Assembly: GCA_028277405.1 (NCBI GenBank)
Contig: JANQGH010000001.1
Span: 1 to 38,133, forward strand
Direction: 5' to 3'
DNA length: 38,133 bases
Origin: Alphaproteobacteria bacterium
GTDB taxonomy: Bacteria > Pseudomonadota > Alphaproteobacteria > DSM-16000 > Inquilinaceae
How positions within the stretch are numbered: the first letter of the stretch is position 1; each line of letters opens with the position of its first letter. The notes under the pieces are model-generated. The model was not told the origin of the DNA. It saw nothing but the letters and a program-made list of their open reading frames with translations, and made no database searches. This document shows, one piece after another, positions 8,111-16,394 of this stretch. The translations under genes and the position numbers were made by a program.

Positions 8111-8656
8111 ATGCTTCTTGAAACACCCGCCGGTGATGTCGGCTGGCAAGCCAAGCCGTTCACCCTGTCCGACCCCGACGGCAATGAGGTCAGTTTGGCC
8201 GATCAGCTCGGCGGTGACGGCTTGCTGATCGCGTTCATTTGCAACCATTGCCCGTACGTGAAGGCCGTGATCAACCGGCTTGTCACCGACGCCCGCACCT
8301 TGCAGGCCGAAGGCGTGAACGTGCTGGCGATCATGCCCAATGACTACGAGCGCTATCCCGCCGACGCACCCGATCGTATGCGCGAGTTTGCCAACCAGCA
8401 CGGCTTCTCGTTTCCCTATTTGATCGATGAGGATCAGTCGGTCGCAAGGGCCTATGGCGCGGTATGCACGCCGGACTTCTTCGGCTTTTCAGGCGACGGG
8501 GTCTTGCATTATCGCGGCCGGCAGGATGATGCCCGCATGGGGGATCCCACCGGCCGCGACGATGAGCTGGTAAAGGCGATGAGGCTGGTTGCCCAAACCG
8601 GCACGGGCCCGAGGGAACAGCACGCCAGCATGGGCTGTTCGATCAAATGGCGCTGA
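8111..8656 (+). CDS. Thioredoxin-like (PRX-like/AhpC-TSA) protein
   Basis: A 181-residue thioredoxin-fold protein of the PRX_like1 group. The strand LLIAFICNHCPYVKAV carries the CxxC pair Cys44-Asn-His-Cys47, followed by the helix, the NVLAIMPNDYERYP segment, FSFPYLIDEDQSVARAYGAVCTPDFF with the cis-Pro, and a C-terminal tail ending SMGCSIKWR. Such proteins act as thiol oxidoreductases or peroxidases in the cytoplasm; there is no signal peptide. The CTPD and GCSIKW segments are hallmarks of the group. AAGGA lies 8 nt before the ATG. It is convergent with the methyltransferase gene, with 6 nt between the stops. Confidence 0.88.
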   Translation: MLLETPAGDVGWQAKPFTLSDPDGNEVSLADQLGGDGLLIAFICNHCPYVKAVINRLVTDARTLQAEGVNVLAIMPNDYERYPADAPDRMREFANQHGFSFPYLIDEDQSVARAYGAVCTPDFFGFSGDGVLHYRGRQDDARMGDPTGRDDELVKAMRLVAQTGTGPREQHASMGCSIKWR

Positions 8657-8662
8657 GCCGGC

Positions 8663-9412
8663 CTATCGCCGTTTCAGGATCATGCGCAACGCCTTGATCG
8701 GGCAGGAGAGGGGGCCGGGGAAACGCGTTGCCAGGTCGGCGCGGGCGTCGTGGGGCAACTTGGCAACCTGAAACCTGCCATTGCTGGTGCCTTCAAACCA
8801 GTCATAGAAGTCGGCGAGGCTGTTGAAATCGAGCGAGAGGTTCGGCCAGTCGAACAGCACGGGATCGAACGCGCGGGCCGTGATCAGGGCGCGCCACTCG
8901 ACCTCGTCATGGAACGCGTTGTCCTGAACGGCGCGTTCGCCGTCGGGCATCAGCAAGACAAGCTCGACCAGGCGCTGGGGCGGCTCGCCCACGAACTCGG
9001 CGACGAAACGGCCGCTTGGACGCAGGATGCGCTCAAGCTCTCGCAACATGCTCGAATGGTCGAGCACCCAGTGGCCGGCATAGTTGGAATAAACCAGATC
9101 GACGGAGCCGTCCCCGATCAGGCCAAGATCCTCGGCCTTTGCCTGATGAAACGAAAGCCAGTCGAAATCTGACGGCATGGTCGCCCTGGCCTCGTGCAGC
9201 CGTTCGGCGTCCGGATCGATCGCGATAACCTGGCCCTGTGGTCCCACGCGACGCGCCAGTTCGATCGAGAGCGCGCCCGTGCCGCAGCCAAGGTCCACGA
9301 CGGTGAGATCCTGGACCGGCGCCGCAAGCTCCAGCAGTGCCAATCCACGGCGGTACTGCCACTGGCTTGTCTCGGCGTACTTGCGGGCGAAGCTTATTGC
9401 TGGCCTGGTCAC
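8663..9412 (-). CDS. SAM-dependent class I methyltransferase
   Basis: A 249-residue Rossmann-fold methyltransferase. Motif I is VVDLGCGTGALS, the acidic residue after strand 2 is in VIAIDPDAERL, and motif III is SVDLVYSNYAGHWV followed by LRELERILRPSGRFVAEF, a pattern of UbiE/Tam-like small-molecule methyltransferases. The N-terminus (AISFARKYAETSQWQYRRG) is a helical lid. The substrate is unknown. It begins with a 4-nt overlap on the modC stop and is the last gene of the metC-hisI-modABC run, so it is probably translationally coupled to modC although no functional link is evident. Confidence 0.85.
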   Translation of the reverse strand: MTRPAISFARKYAETSQWQYRRGLALLELAAPVQDLTVVDLGCGTGALSIELARRVGPQGQVIAIDPDAERLHEARATMPSDFDWLSFHQAKAEDLGLIGDGSVDLVYSNYAGHWVLDHSSMLRELERILRPSGRFVAEFVGEPPQRLVELVLLMPDGERAVQDNAFHDEVEWRALITARAFDPVLFDWPNLSLDFNSLADFYDWFEGTSNGRFQVAKLPHDARADLATRFPGPLSCPIKALRMILKRR

Positions 9413-10512
9413 GTGCCTGGCGTTCCCGATCTGTTGCGCCCGGTCCGGTCCAGGGCCATGGCCTTGATCAGCGCGTGGACGGTCTGGCCTTCTTTCAAAG
9501 CCAGCAACCGAGCCGAATAGCGGGTGATCCGCGCCCTGAGCCGGACGCCGACATCGATCTCCACATCGACATCGGCACCGTCAGGGTCGCTGATGCCGAC
9601 AATTCTGCCGGCAAGACAATTCAACACGCTGATGCCGCGCGGCGGGTCGAGGGCAATCGCGACATCCTTGGCCATGATGTGAACGCGCAAGCGTTGGCCA
9701 AGTGTGACATTGACGCCTGGCACCCGCAGTTCGCCGCCCGGAAAGCGCAGATGGGTCAAGGCGTTGGCGGCGTCCTTGGCGGCGACCGTGGTCTCGATCA
9801 CGGTACCGTCCTCGCGCCGGCCGGTGGCGGCGCGGAAGTCCGGGCCGTTGATGATCTCAATCAGCGGGCCGCTGGCCGTCACGCGTCCCTGGTCGATCAG
9901 CACCAGATGGTCGGCCAGCCGGATGATCTCGTCGACATCGTGGCTGACCCAGATGATCGGCAGCCTTTCGACGTCGCGCAGATGCTCGACATAGGGCAGG
10001 ATCTCGGCCCGACGCGCGGCATCCAGCGCCGTCAGCGGTTCGTCCATCAACAAGAGGTCCGGCCCGCTCAACAGCGCCCGCCCAATGGCAACCCGCTGCT
10101 TTTCACCACCCGACAGCGTCTTGGGCCGCCGTTCCAGCAGGGGCGTGATGCCAAGCAGGTCCACGACCTCATCAAACCGCGCGGCGCGCTGCTCGGGGGC
10201 AAGCCGGCCCAAGCCATAGGCCAGGTTGGCGCGGACGGTCTTGTGCGGGAACAGGCGGCCTTCCTGGAAGATGTAGCCGATTTGCCGCTTGTCTGGCGGG
10301 ACGTTGACCCGTTTGGCGGCGTCGAACAGAACCCTGTCGCCCAGCGCAATGCGGCCCCGACTGGGCCGTGCCAACCCGGCCAGGATGTTGGTCAGCGACG
10401 TCTTGCCGGCGCCGGAACGGCCGAACAGGGCCGTCACGCCGCTCGCCGGCGCCTCGAACCGTGCCTCCAACTCAAAGTCGCCCAGGCGGGCGGCGATATC
10501 GACCGAGAGCAT
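9409..10512 (-). CDS. modC: Molybdate ABC transporter ATPase ModC
   Basis: A 367-residue ATP-binding subunit that powers molybdate uptake. Walker A is GRSGAGKT (31-38), the Q-loop is in YIFQEGRLFPH, the signature is LSGGEKQR (133-140), Walker B is LLLMDEP and the switch His is in VSHD. The FQEGRLFPH stretch is characteristic of ModC. The C-terminal 70 residues (around LRVHIMAKDVAIALDPPRGISVLN) form a Mop domain that binds oxyanion, as in other ModC proteins. It starts 6 nt after modB and overlaps the methyltransferase start by 4 nt. Confidence 0.96.
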   Translation of the reverse strand: MLSVDIAARLGDFELEARFEAPASGVTALFGRSGAGKTSLTNILAGLARPSRGRIALGDRVLFDAAKRVNVPPDKRQIGYIFQEGRLFPHKTVRANLAYGLGRLAPEQRAARFDEVVDLLGITPLLERRPKTLSGGEKQRVAIGRALLSGPDLLLMDEPLTALDAARRAEILPYVEHLRDVERLPIIWVSHDVDEIIRLADHLVLIDQGRVTASGPLIEIINGPDFRAATGRREDGTVIETTVAAKDAANALTHLRFPGGELRVPGVNVTLGQRLRVHIMAKDVAIALDPPRGISVLNCLAGRIVGISDPDGADVDVEIDVGVRLRARITRYSARLLALKEGQTVHALIKAMALDRTGRNRSGTPGT

Positions 10513-10518
10513 CTTGGG

Positions 10519-11214
10519 TCAGACGCCAAGCTGCTTGCGCATCCGCCGGGCCAACAGTTCCGACGCGGCGATCGCGACGATGGCCAGCAGCAGCGACAGG
10601 ATCGCCAGCCGCATCGCCGGCGCGTCGCCGCCCGGCTGCTGCAGAACGGAATACAGGGCCAGCGGCAAGGTCCGGGTCTCGCCGGGGATGTTGGAGACGA
10701 AGGTAATCGTGGCGCCGAACTCACCCAGGCTGCGGGCGAAGGCCAGCACGGCACCGGCCAGAATGCCGGGCGCGGTCAGGGGCAGGGTGATCGACAGCCA
10801 GACGCGCCAGCGCCCTGCGCCCAGGGTCCGGGCGGCATCCTCCAGCCGCCGGTCGACCGCGTCCAGCGACAGGCGAATGGCCCGCACCATCAGCGGGAAG
10901 CCCATGATGGCCGAGGCGATTGCGGCCCCCTGCCAGGTGAAAACCACGGTGATGCCGAAGGTCTCGTAAAGCCAGGCGCCGACAACGCCGCGCCGCCCCA
11001 GCAGCACCAGCAGCAGATAGCCGACGACGACCGGCGGCACGACGAGGGGCGCATAGACAACCGCACTGAGCAGCAGGTGGCCCGGAAAGCGCTTGCGGGC
11101 CAGCAGCCAGGCCGTACCGATGCCGATCGGCAGGCTGATCACAACGCACCAGAGCGCGACCCGCAGGCTGAGGATCAGCGCCTCACCTTCCAGGGGGCTG
11201 AGCAGATCGCTCAT
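10519..11214 (-). CDS. modB: Molybdate ABC transporter permease ModB
   Basis: A 231-residue inner-membrane permease with about five helices, matching ModB in length. It begins LSPLEGEALILSLRVALWCV and contains the GRRGVVGAWLYETFGITVVFTWQGA segment and the EAA loop DAARTLGAGRWRVW, which docks with the ATPase ModC. The final helix includes FARSLGEFGATI, a motif well conserved in ModB. Its start overlaps the modA stop by 4 nt, indicating translational coupling. Confidence 0.96.
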   Translation of the reverse strand: MSDLLSPLEGEALILSLRVALWCVVISLPIGIGTAWLLARKRFPGHLLLSAVVYAPLVVPPVVVGYLLLVLLGRRGVVGAWLYETFGITVVFTWQGAAIASAIMGFPLMVRAIRLSLDAVDRRLEDAARTLGAGRWRVWLSITLPLTAPGILAGAVLAFARSLGEFGATITFVSNIPGETRTLPLALYSVLQQPGGDAPAMRLAILSLLLAIVAIAASELLARRMRKQLGV

Positions 11215-11993
11215 GGGCTCCGGTCGACGGTCAGAAAGCCGTGATCTCGAAAAACCTCCGCAGCGGTGTCACCGGCGAGGTAGCGGAGATAGGTTTGAAC
11301 AACCCTGTCACCGGCGGGGGTGCCCGGCTCCGCGACCTGAGCGATCGGGTAGACGATCGGCTGATGGCTGTCCTCCGGGAAGGTGGCCACGATTGCGACA
11401 CCGTCGGTGATTTCGGCATCCGTTGCGTAGACGATGCCCAAGGGGGCCTCTCCACGTTCCACCAGGGCCAGCGCGGCGCGTACGGAACCGGTGCGGGCGG
11501 TGCGGTCGGCAAGCGCGTCCCAAAGGCCCAGGCTGAGCAGCGCTTCCGCTGCGAAAATGCCGGCCGGTACATGGTCGGGATCGCCAATGGCCAGCCGCCC
11601 ATCCGGCCCGAGGGCCTCCGGCAGTTGCTCAGGCAAGTCCAGAGGTTCGGCCCGGTCGCTTGGCGCGATCAGCACCAGGGTGTTGACCAACAGGTCCCTG
11701 CGGGTCGGCGGATCGATCAGACCTTGGTCGTCGAGGTAGTCCATCCAGGCCGGGCTGGCCGAGATGAACACGTCCGCCGGCGCGCCGCTTTCGATCTGGC
11801 GCGCCAGGGTCGATGAACTGGCGAAAACCACGTCGACCAAGTACCCCGTCTCCTCCTCGAATGCCGCCGAGACTTCGGTGAGGGCGTCCGTCAGGCTGGC
11901 GGCGGCGAACACCGCTAGATCGTCAGCCCGGGCGGGCAGCCAGGCGATCCCGACGCACAGAGCCAGGGCGGTCCCTCTAAGCCTTATCGCCAT
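11211..11993 (-). CDS. modA: Molybdate-binding periplasmic protein ModA
   Basis: A 260-residue substrate-binding protein. The signal peptide (MAIRLRGTALALCVGIAWL, cleavage near ARADD) is followed by the family start LAVFAAASLTDALTEVSAAFE, then VVFASSSTLARQIESGAPADVF, LVLIAP, and GIVYATDAEI near the end; the ASLT and SSSTLA segments supply the oxyanion-binding Ser residues. I chose the ATG at 11993 because it starts the signal peptide directly. It lies inside the end of hisI (17-nt overlap), so the two are translationally coupled. A longer in-frame start deep within hisI is unlikely. Confidence 0.95.
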   Translation of the reverse strand: MAIRLRGTALALCVGIAWLPARADDLAVFAAASLTDALTEVSAAFEEETGYLVDVVFASSSTLARQIESGAPADVFISASPAWMDYLDDQGLIDPPTRRDLLVNTLVLIAPSDRAEPLDLPEQLPEALGPDGRLAIGDPDHVPAGIFAAEALLSLGLWDALADRTARTGSVRAALALVERGEAPLGIVYATDAEITDGVAIVATFPEDSHQPIVYPIAQVAEPGTPAGDRVVQTYLRYLAGDTAAEVFRDHGFLTVDRSP

Positions 11994-12366
11994 AAAGCGC
12001 CTCCGGCGCGATCTCGACATCGGTGATGGTTTCCAGCGCGCCATCGCGCCACGCCCGATAGAAGCAGGACCGGCGGCCCGTATGGCAGGCGACGCCCGTC
12101 TGGTCGACCAGCAGCAACAGGGTATCGCCGTCGCAGTCGATTCTGAACTCGACCAGCCTCTGGATCTGCCCGGACGTCTCGCCCTTGCGCCACAGCGCTG
12201 CCCGCGACCGCGACCAATAGCAAACTTGGCCCGTGCGGACGGTTTCCTCGACCGCGTCGCGGTTCATCCAGGCGACCATCAGCACTTCGCCCGTATCATG
12301 CTGCTGGGCGATTGCCGGCACCAGCCCGTCGCGATCGAAGACGACGGCCGTCAACAACTCCTCCAT
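11977..12366 (-). CDS. hisI: Phosphoribosyl-AMP cyclohydrolase HisI
   Basis: A 129-residue cytoplasmic enzyme of histidine synthesis that opens the purine ring of phosphoribosyl-AMP. Motifs are VLMVAWMNRDAVEET, YWSRSRAALWRKGETSG, the metal-binding DCDGDTLL, and the zinc Cys residues in VACHTGRRSCFYR. It is the stand-alone cyclohydrolase, without the HisE domain. The ATG at 12366 has AAGGGG 7 nt upstream and lies 4 nt after the metC stop. An alternative start 27 nt further upstream has no ribosome-binding site and lies inside metC. Confidence 0.97.
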   Translation of the reverse strand: MEELLTAVVFDRDGLVPAIAQQHDTGEVLMVAWMNRDAVEETVRTGQVCYWSRSRAALWRKGETSGQIQRLVEFRIDCDGDTLLLLVDQTGVACHTGRRSCFYRAWRDGALETITDVEIAPEALYGDKA

Positions 12367-12370
12367 CGCG

Positions 12371-13549
12371 CTACCCCTTTCCCAATCGCTCAAATCCGGC
12401 CGCCAGATCCCGCTTCAGATCCTCCACATCCTCCAGCCCGATATGCAGGCGAAGCAAGGGGCCTTCGCCCTGCCAGATGGTCGCCGTCCGGCTGCGTTCC
12501 GGGCTTTGGGGCATGATCAGGCTTTCATACCCACCCCAGCTAAAGCCGATGCCGAACAGGTCCATGTCATCGACCATACGGTTCACGGCTTTGCGGTCGT
12601 AAGGGTTCAGCACAACCGAGAACAGCCCGCTCGACCCCGTGAAATCCCGAGACCAAAGCGTATGGCCCGGATCGTCGGGCAGGGCGGGGTGCAGGACGCG
12701 CGCGACCTCCTTGCGGTCCTGCAGCCAGCGCGCGACCTCCAGCGCCGATTGCTGATGATGCCGCAGGCGTACGGCCATGGATCTCAGGCCCCTCTGGGCG
12801 AGATAAAGGTCGTCGGGGCCGGCACAAATGCCTTGCAGGTGCGCCTGGCTCTTGACGGCCATGAACAGGTCGCGGGTCGCGCAGCAGACCACGCCCATCA
12901 TCGCGTCGGCATGACCGACCATGTATTTCGTCGCGGCGTGGACGGAAATGTCGACGCCATGGTCGAACGGCTTGAAGAACAGGGGCGTGGCCCAGGTATT
13001 GTCGATCATCGTGACCACGCCGCGCGCCTTCGCGACCGCAGCGATCGCCGGCACATCTTGGATCTCGAACGTCAGGGACCCTGGCGATTCCATGAAGATC
13101 ACGCGCGTTTCGTCACGGATCAGCCCGTCGATATCGCCGCCGATCAGCGGATCGTAATACTCGACCGTCACACCGTGACGGCTCAGCACCTTGTCGCAAT
13201 AGTCCCGTGTCGGCCCATAGGCGGCGTCGACGACCAGCACGTGGTCGCCGGCCTTGGTGAAGGAGTCCAAGGCGATCGCGACCGCCGACAGGCCGGACGG
13301 CGCCGACACAGCCGCGTGCGCGCCCTCCAGTGCCGCGACCGCCGTTTCAAAGGCGTGCGATGTCGGCGTTCCGGTGCGCCCATAGGTGTAGTGCGCATAG
13401 CGCTCTGCATAGCCCTTGGCCAGATCGTCCATCGTATCGAACAGGATGGTCGAGGCGTGATAGACGGGCGGATTGACCACGCCGTGATTGGCCGACGGGT
13501 CGCGGCCGGCATGGGTCAAGACGGTGTCGGGCTGATACTTCGACGTCAT
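12371..13549 (-). CDS. metC: Cystathionine beta-lyase (PLP enzyme, MetC type)
   Basis: A 392-residue fold-type I PLP enzyme that splits cystathionine to homocysteine, pyruvate and ammonia. The catalytic lysine is Lys208 in SVHAATKYMVGHAD. Other landmarks are VNPPVYHASTILFDT at the N-terminus, YGRTGTPT (phosphate-binding Tyr/Arg), SAPSGLSAV, and MIDNTWATPLFFKP with the ring-stacking Asp. The VYHASTILFD start and the late GFSWGGYESL distinguish it from cystathionine gamma-synthases. It leads the minus-strand run with hisI and modABC. It is divergent from the AapP-type ATPase gene, 138 nt away; that pairing with an amino-acid importer is known in rhizobia. Confidence 0.93.
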   Translation of the reverse strand: MTSKYQPDTVLTHAGRDPSANHGVVNPPVYHASTILFDTMDDLAKGYAERYAHYTYGRTGTPTSHAFETAVAALEGAHAAVSAPSGLSAVAIALDSFTKAGDHVLVVDAAYGPTRDYCDKVLSRHGVTVEYYDPLIGGDIDGLIRDETRVIFMESPGSLTFEIQDVPAIAAVAKARGVVTMIDNTWATPLFFKPFDHGVDISVHAATKYMVGHADAMMGVVCCATRDLFMAVKSQAHLQGICAGPDDLYLAQRGLRSMAVRLRHHQQSALEVARWLQDRKEVARVLHPALPDDPGHTLWSRDFTGSSGLFSVVLNPYDRKAVNRMVDDMDLFGIGFSWGGYESLIMPQSPERSRTATIWQGEGPLLRLHIGLEDVEDLKRDLAAGFERLGKG

Positions 13550-13687
13550 CGGACTTCCAAGGCGGGTTGCGGGCGGATAGCGTAGTGGTGACAGACGGCG
13601 CAGGCATATGGGCGTGCCGGGGGATTGAGGTCAATGGGCCAGATTGCATGGGTGCTGATGGCGTGCGGCGCTTCGTGAAAGCCATCG

Positions 13688-14476
13688 ATGGCTGAAATGT
13701 CGGCGGCCGATGTGGATCAGGCTCAGCCGGACGCGGACAGGGCACCGATCGTCCGGTTGGCTGGCGTCAACAAATGGTTCGGCGCCTTCCATGTGTTGAA
13801 GGACATCGATCTCGACGTTGTGCGCGGCGAAAGGATCGTCATTTGCGGCCCATCCGGGTCCGGCAAGTCGACGCTGATCCGCTGCATCAACCGTCTGGAG
13901 GCTCATCAGGAAGGCCGTATCGTGGTCGACGGCATCGAACTGACGGACGACCTGAAGGACATCGACGCCATCCGGCGCGAGGTCGGCATGGTGTTTCAGG
14001 CCTTCAACCTGTTCCCGCACCTGACCGTGATGGAAAACCTCACCCTGGCACCGATCTGGGTACGCAAGACGCCCAAGGCGGCGGCGGAGGAAACCGCACG
14101 CTATTTCCTCGACAGGGTGCATATCCCGGAACAGGCCGACAAATACCCCGGCCAGCTTTCCGGCGGCCAGCAGCAGCGCGTCGCGATTGCCCGTTCGCTC
14201 TGCATGCGCCCGAAAATCATGCTGTTCGACGAGCCGACCTCGTCCCTGGACCCGGAAATGGTCGCCGAGGTTCTGGAGGTGATCGCGGAACTGGCGGCCG
14301 AGGGCATGACCATGCTGTGCGTCACCCACGAAATGGGCTTCGCGCGCCAGGTGGCCAACCGCGTGATCTTCATGGACGAAGGCCGGATCATCGAACAGGC
14401 GCCGCCGGAGCGGTTTTTCTCAGACCCCAAATCCGAACGCACCCGCCAGTTCATCGGACAGGTGTTGCGTCGCTGA
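13688..14476 (+). CDS. Amino-acid ABC transporter ATPase (AapP/GlnQ family), without partner genes
   Basis: A 262-residue ATP-binding subunit of a polar amino-acid importer. Walker A is GPSGSGKST, the Q-loop region is [17 protein letters not shown], the signature is LSGGQQQR, Walker B is [14 protein letters not shown] and the switch His is in VTHEMGFA. The [11 protein letters not shown] and THEMGFAR segments place it in the AapP/BztD/GlnQ group. An N-terminal tail of about 20 residues precedes the domain, as in AapP. No binding protein or permease lies nearby: the next gene is a HigA antitoxin on the other strand. Either it serves permeases encoded elsewhere or the rest of the operon has been lost. 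The start is one of two ATGs at 13688 and 13697. Confidence 0.9.
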   Translation: MAEMSAADVDQAQPDADRAPIVRLAGVNKWFGAFHVLKDIDLDVVRGERIVICGPSGSGKSTLIRCINRLEAHQEGRIVVDGIELTDDLKDIDAIRREVGMVFQAFNLFPHLTVMENLTLAPIWVRKTPKAAAEETARYFLDRVHIPEQADKYPGQLSGGQQQRVAIARSLCMRPKIMLFDEPTSSLDPEMVAEVLEVIAELAAEGMTMLCVTHEMGFARQVANRVIFMDEGRIIEQAPPERFFSDPKSERTRQFIGQVLRR

Positions 14477-14498
14477 TCAGGAACGATCGCTCACGGGG

Positions 14499-14816
14499 CT
14501 ATTCTGCCGCGCCCCTGGCACCGGCTCTCAAGGGACGTATCGTCTCCTTCAAAACGGGCGCAAGCGACGATCTGGCCAGCTTCAGATCATACCGAGACTG
14601 AAGGTTGCTCCAGAACTCGGCCGTATTGCCGAAATAGGCGGCCAAGCGAACGGCGCTGTCGGCGGAGATGCCGCGGCGACCGTGAATGATATCGTTGATC
14701 CGCCCCACGGGCACATCGATGTCGCGGGCCAGCTTGTTCTGCGAGATGCCGAGCGGGACCATGAACTCCTCCAGCAGGATTTCGCCCGGTGGTACGGGGG
14801 GCAACTGCTCGGTCAT
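14499..14816 (-). CDS. higA: HigA-family antitoxin (XRE helix-turn-helix)
   Basis: A 105-residue antitoxin. The family opening PPVPPGEILLEEFM leads into the XRE domain GISQNKLARDIDVPVGRINDIIHGRRGISADSAVRLAAYFG, then the characteristic NTAEFWSNLQSRYDLKLA. In the intact module HigA represses its own operon and neutralises the RelE-like mRNA nuclease HigB, encoded just upstream. Here no full toxin gene is present: the DNA upstream is occupied by an oppositely oriented gene from 14911, and only a possible HigB tail remains. The protein probably acts now as a stand-alone regulator or is decaying. Confidence 0.88.
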   Translation of the reverse strand: MTEQLPPVPPGEILLEEFMVPLGISQNKLARDIDVPVGRINDIIHGRRGISADSAVRLAAYFGNTAEFWSNLQSRYDLKLARSSLAPVLKETIRPLRAGARGAAE

Positions 14817-14825
14817 TTCGCACCC

Positions 14826-14861
14826 TCAATGATAATCGACGATTTCCAGCCCAAACGTCGG
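14826..14861 (-). pseudogene. Possible relic of a HigB toxin C-terminus
   Basis: Nine nucleotides before the higA ATG, the minus strand ends a reading frame with GLEIVDYH and a stop. HigB toxins characteristically end in a DYH tripeptide after a beta strand, directly ahead of higA. The same frame has a stop only 11 codons upstream, and continuing beyond needs a frameshift, so at most a fragment survives. The match is very short and could be chance. Confidence 0.3.
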
Positions 14862-14910
14862 TCAGATCAAGACCTTGGTCTGCGGGGAGGCCGGATCTAC
14901 ACTCTTCAAT

Positions 14911-15408
14911 ATGGACGAAATGGCTATCCTCATCGAAAAGCAAAACATTCTCGAACTGCTAGCCGCCTACACCCAGGCGATGGACGGCAAGGATCCGGAC
15001 GCTTGGGCGGGGTGCTTCACAACCGACGGTGTGTTCGTTTTCAGCGGCCAAACCATCCGAGGGCGCGACCGCTTGCGTGAGTACGCGGCTTTGCATGCGC
15101 CAATGGGCACGCGCCACATGACCAGCTCGCCGATCTATCGCATCGACGACGACGGGAAACGCGCCACGGGACGGGCCACGACGGTGGCGACTGTGGCAAC
15201 GCGCGGCGGCTACAAGATCCTGTTCGCCGGCCACTATGACGATGTGCTGGCGAAGGTGGACGGTCGCTGGCTGATCGCCCAGCGCACGGCGGTGCCGGAG
15301 CCCTTGCCGGACAGTCCGGAAATCGACGTAGCGACTGCCGACCCGGACGTGGCGGCGGTGATGCGGGCGATTTATCAGGCCGCCCAGGACATGGCGAAGA
15401 AGAACTAG
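14911..15408 (+). CDS. NTF2-like / SnoaL-like domain protein
   Basis: A 165-residue protein with one NTF2-like cone fold: the N-terminal helices ILELLAAYTQAMDGKDPDAWAGCFTTDGVFVF, then GRDRLREYAALHA, the HMTSSPIYRID strand, and the last long strands KILFAGHYDDVLAKVDGRWLIAQRT. The order helix-DAWAGCF-strand-GRD matches SnoaL-like polyketide cyclases and ring-hydroxylating beta-subunit relatives. The last 25 residues are extra helix. The substrate is unknown. Neither candidate ATG (14911 or 14920) has a strong ribosome-binding site. The stop overlaps the end of the opposite-strand GNAT gene by 4 nt. Confidence 0.85.
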   Translation: MDEMAILIEKQNILELLAAYTQAMDGKDPDAWAGCFTTDGVFVFSGQTIRGRDRLREYAALHAPMGTRHMTSSPIYRIDDDGKRATGRATTVATVATRGGYKILFAGHYDDVLAKVDGRWLIAQRTAVPEPLPDSPEIDVATADPDVAAVMRAIYQAAQDMAKKN

Positions 15409-16394
15409 GCGCGGGGCATATGGGCACTGGCACCCGCCGGGGCGGCGCCGATGGCGCGCGGGTCGTCGATCTCCGCGCTGGCTTGCCCCACCGCCGTGAA
15501 CCCGGACCGCTGGTAGAAGGCAAGCGCGCGCGGATGATCCAGCGTGCAGGTGTTGGTGGTGACAAGGGGTGTGCCGGGCAGGAACGCGGCATCCAGGGTC
15601 GCCGCCATTAGGTGGCGGCCGACGCCCCGGCCGATCCACGCCGGGTCGAGGCCGAAATAGCTGAGCTCGACTTGATCCGGCCGGCGGTGCAGTTCGGCCA
15701 GGCCGGCCGGCGCACCGTCGCCATACATGACATAGACTTCGCGCTCCGGCTCGGACAACAGCGCCGCCAGCTCGGCATCAGACATCAGGCTGCGTTCGTA
15801 CCAGCACCAGGGCGCCCCGATGCGCCGGTACAAGAACCGATAGAAACCAACATCCGGCTGACGCACGCGCAGGAAGGGCAGGGGTTCTGCCGGATGCGGC
15901 GGCTGCTTGCGCATGACGGTGGCCGCCATCTCCAGATAGGTCACCGTGATCGTCAGGCGTGGCCGCTTCGACGCCCTTGCGTCCGGGTCCTGCCATTTGT
16001 TCAGCACCACGGACGGATTGTCCTCGTACCCGACAGACCGGTAAAAGGCGGCGACCGCGTCATTGTCCGCGCGGACCATCAACTGGACCTTGGGCATGCC
16101 CCGATTGAAGGCCCAGTCCTCTGCCGCCGCCATGATCTGGCGACCAAGCCCCCGTCCCCGGCAATCCGGATCGACGGCGACGTAGTAGGCCCAGCCACGG
16201 TGGCCGTCATGGCCGACCATGGCGCTGGCGACAATCCTGTCGTCGATCGTGCCGACCAGGATATCGGCATCGCGGGCCGCCGTGGTGCGGGCGATATCCA
16301 GCCTCGGGTCGTTCCAGTGGCGGATAAGATCGCAGCGCTGCCAAAGGGCGATCAGGGAAACGGTATCGGCCGTTCCCGCACTGCGGACCTTCAT
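15405..16394 (-). CDS. Tandem GNAT acetyltransferase (two domains)
   Basis: A 329-residue protein with two GNAT domains. The first (residues 1-145) resembles YpeA-type enzymes: LIALWQRCDLIRHWNDP, the acetyl-CoA loop CRGRGLGRQIM, and AVAAFYRSVGYEDNPSVVLNKW. The second (about 150-320) has WCWYERSLMSDAEL, the acetyl-CoA loop WIGRGVGRHLM, NTCTLDHPRALAFYQRSGFTAVG and is like the GNATs that often stand alone. Both acetyl-CoA loops look intact. Substrates are unknown. Its ATG overlaps the stop of the sulfurtransferase gene (ATGA), so the two are coupled. Confidence 0.9.
   Translation of the reverse strand: MKVRSAGTADTVSLIALWQRCDLIRHWNDPRLDIARTTAARDADILVGTIDDRIVASAMVGHDGHRGWAYYVAVDPDCRGRGLGRQIMAAAEDWAFNRGMPKVQLMVRADNDAVAAFYRSVGYEDNPSVVLNKWQDPDARASKRPRLTITVTYLEMAATVMRKQPPHPAEPLPFLRVRQPDVGFYRFLYRRIGAPWCWYERSLMSDAELAALLSEPEREVYVMYGDGAPAGLAELHRRPDQVELSYFGLDPAWIGRGVGRHLMAATLDAAFLPGTPLVTTNTCTLDHPRALAFYQRSGFTAVGQASAEIDDPRAIGAAPAGASAHMPRA

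Noticed and set aside
9337..11244. Long plus-strand open frame of 635 codons across modC and modB
   Set aside because: It is a high-GC antisense shadow of modB, modC and the methyltransferase; the Gln/Arg/Gly-rich product has no domain.
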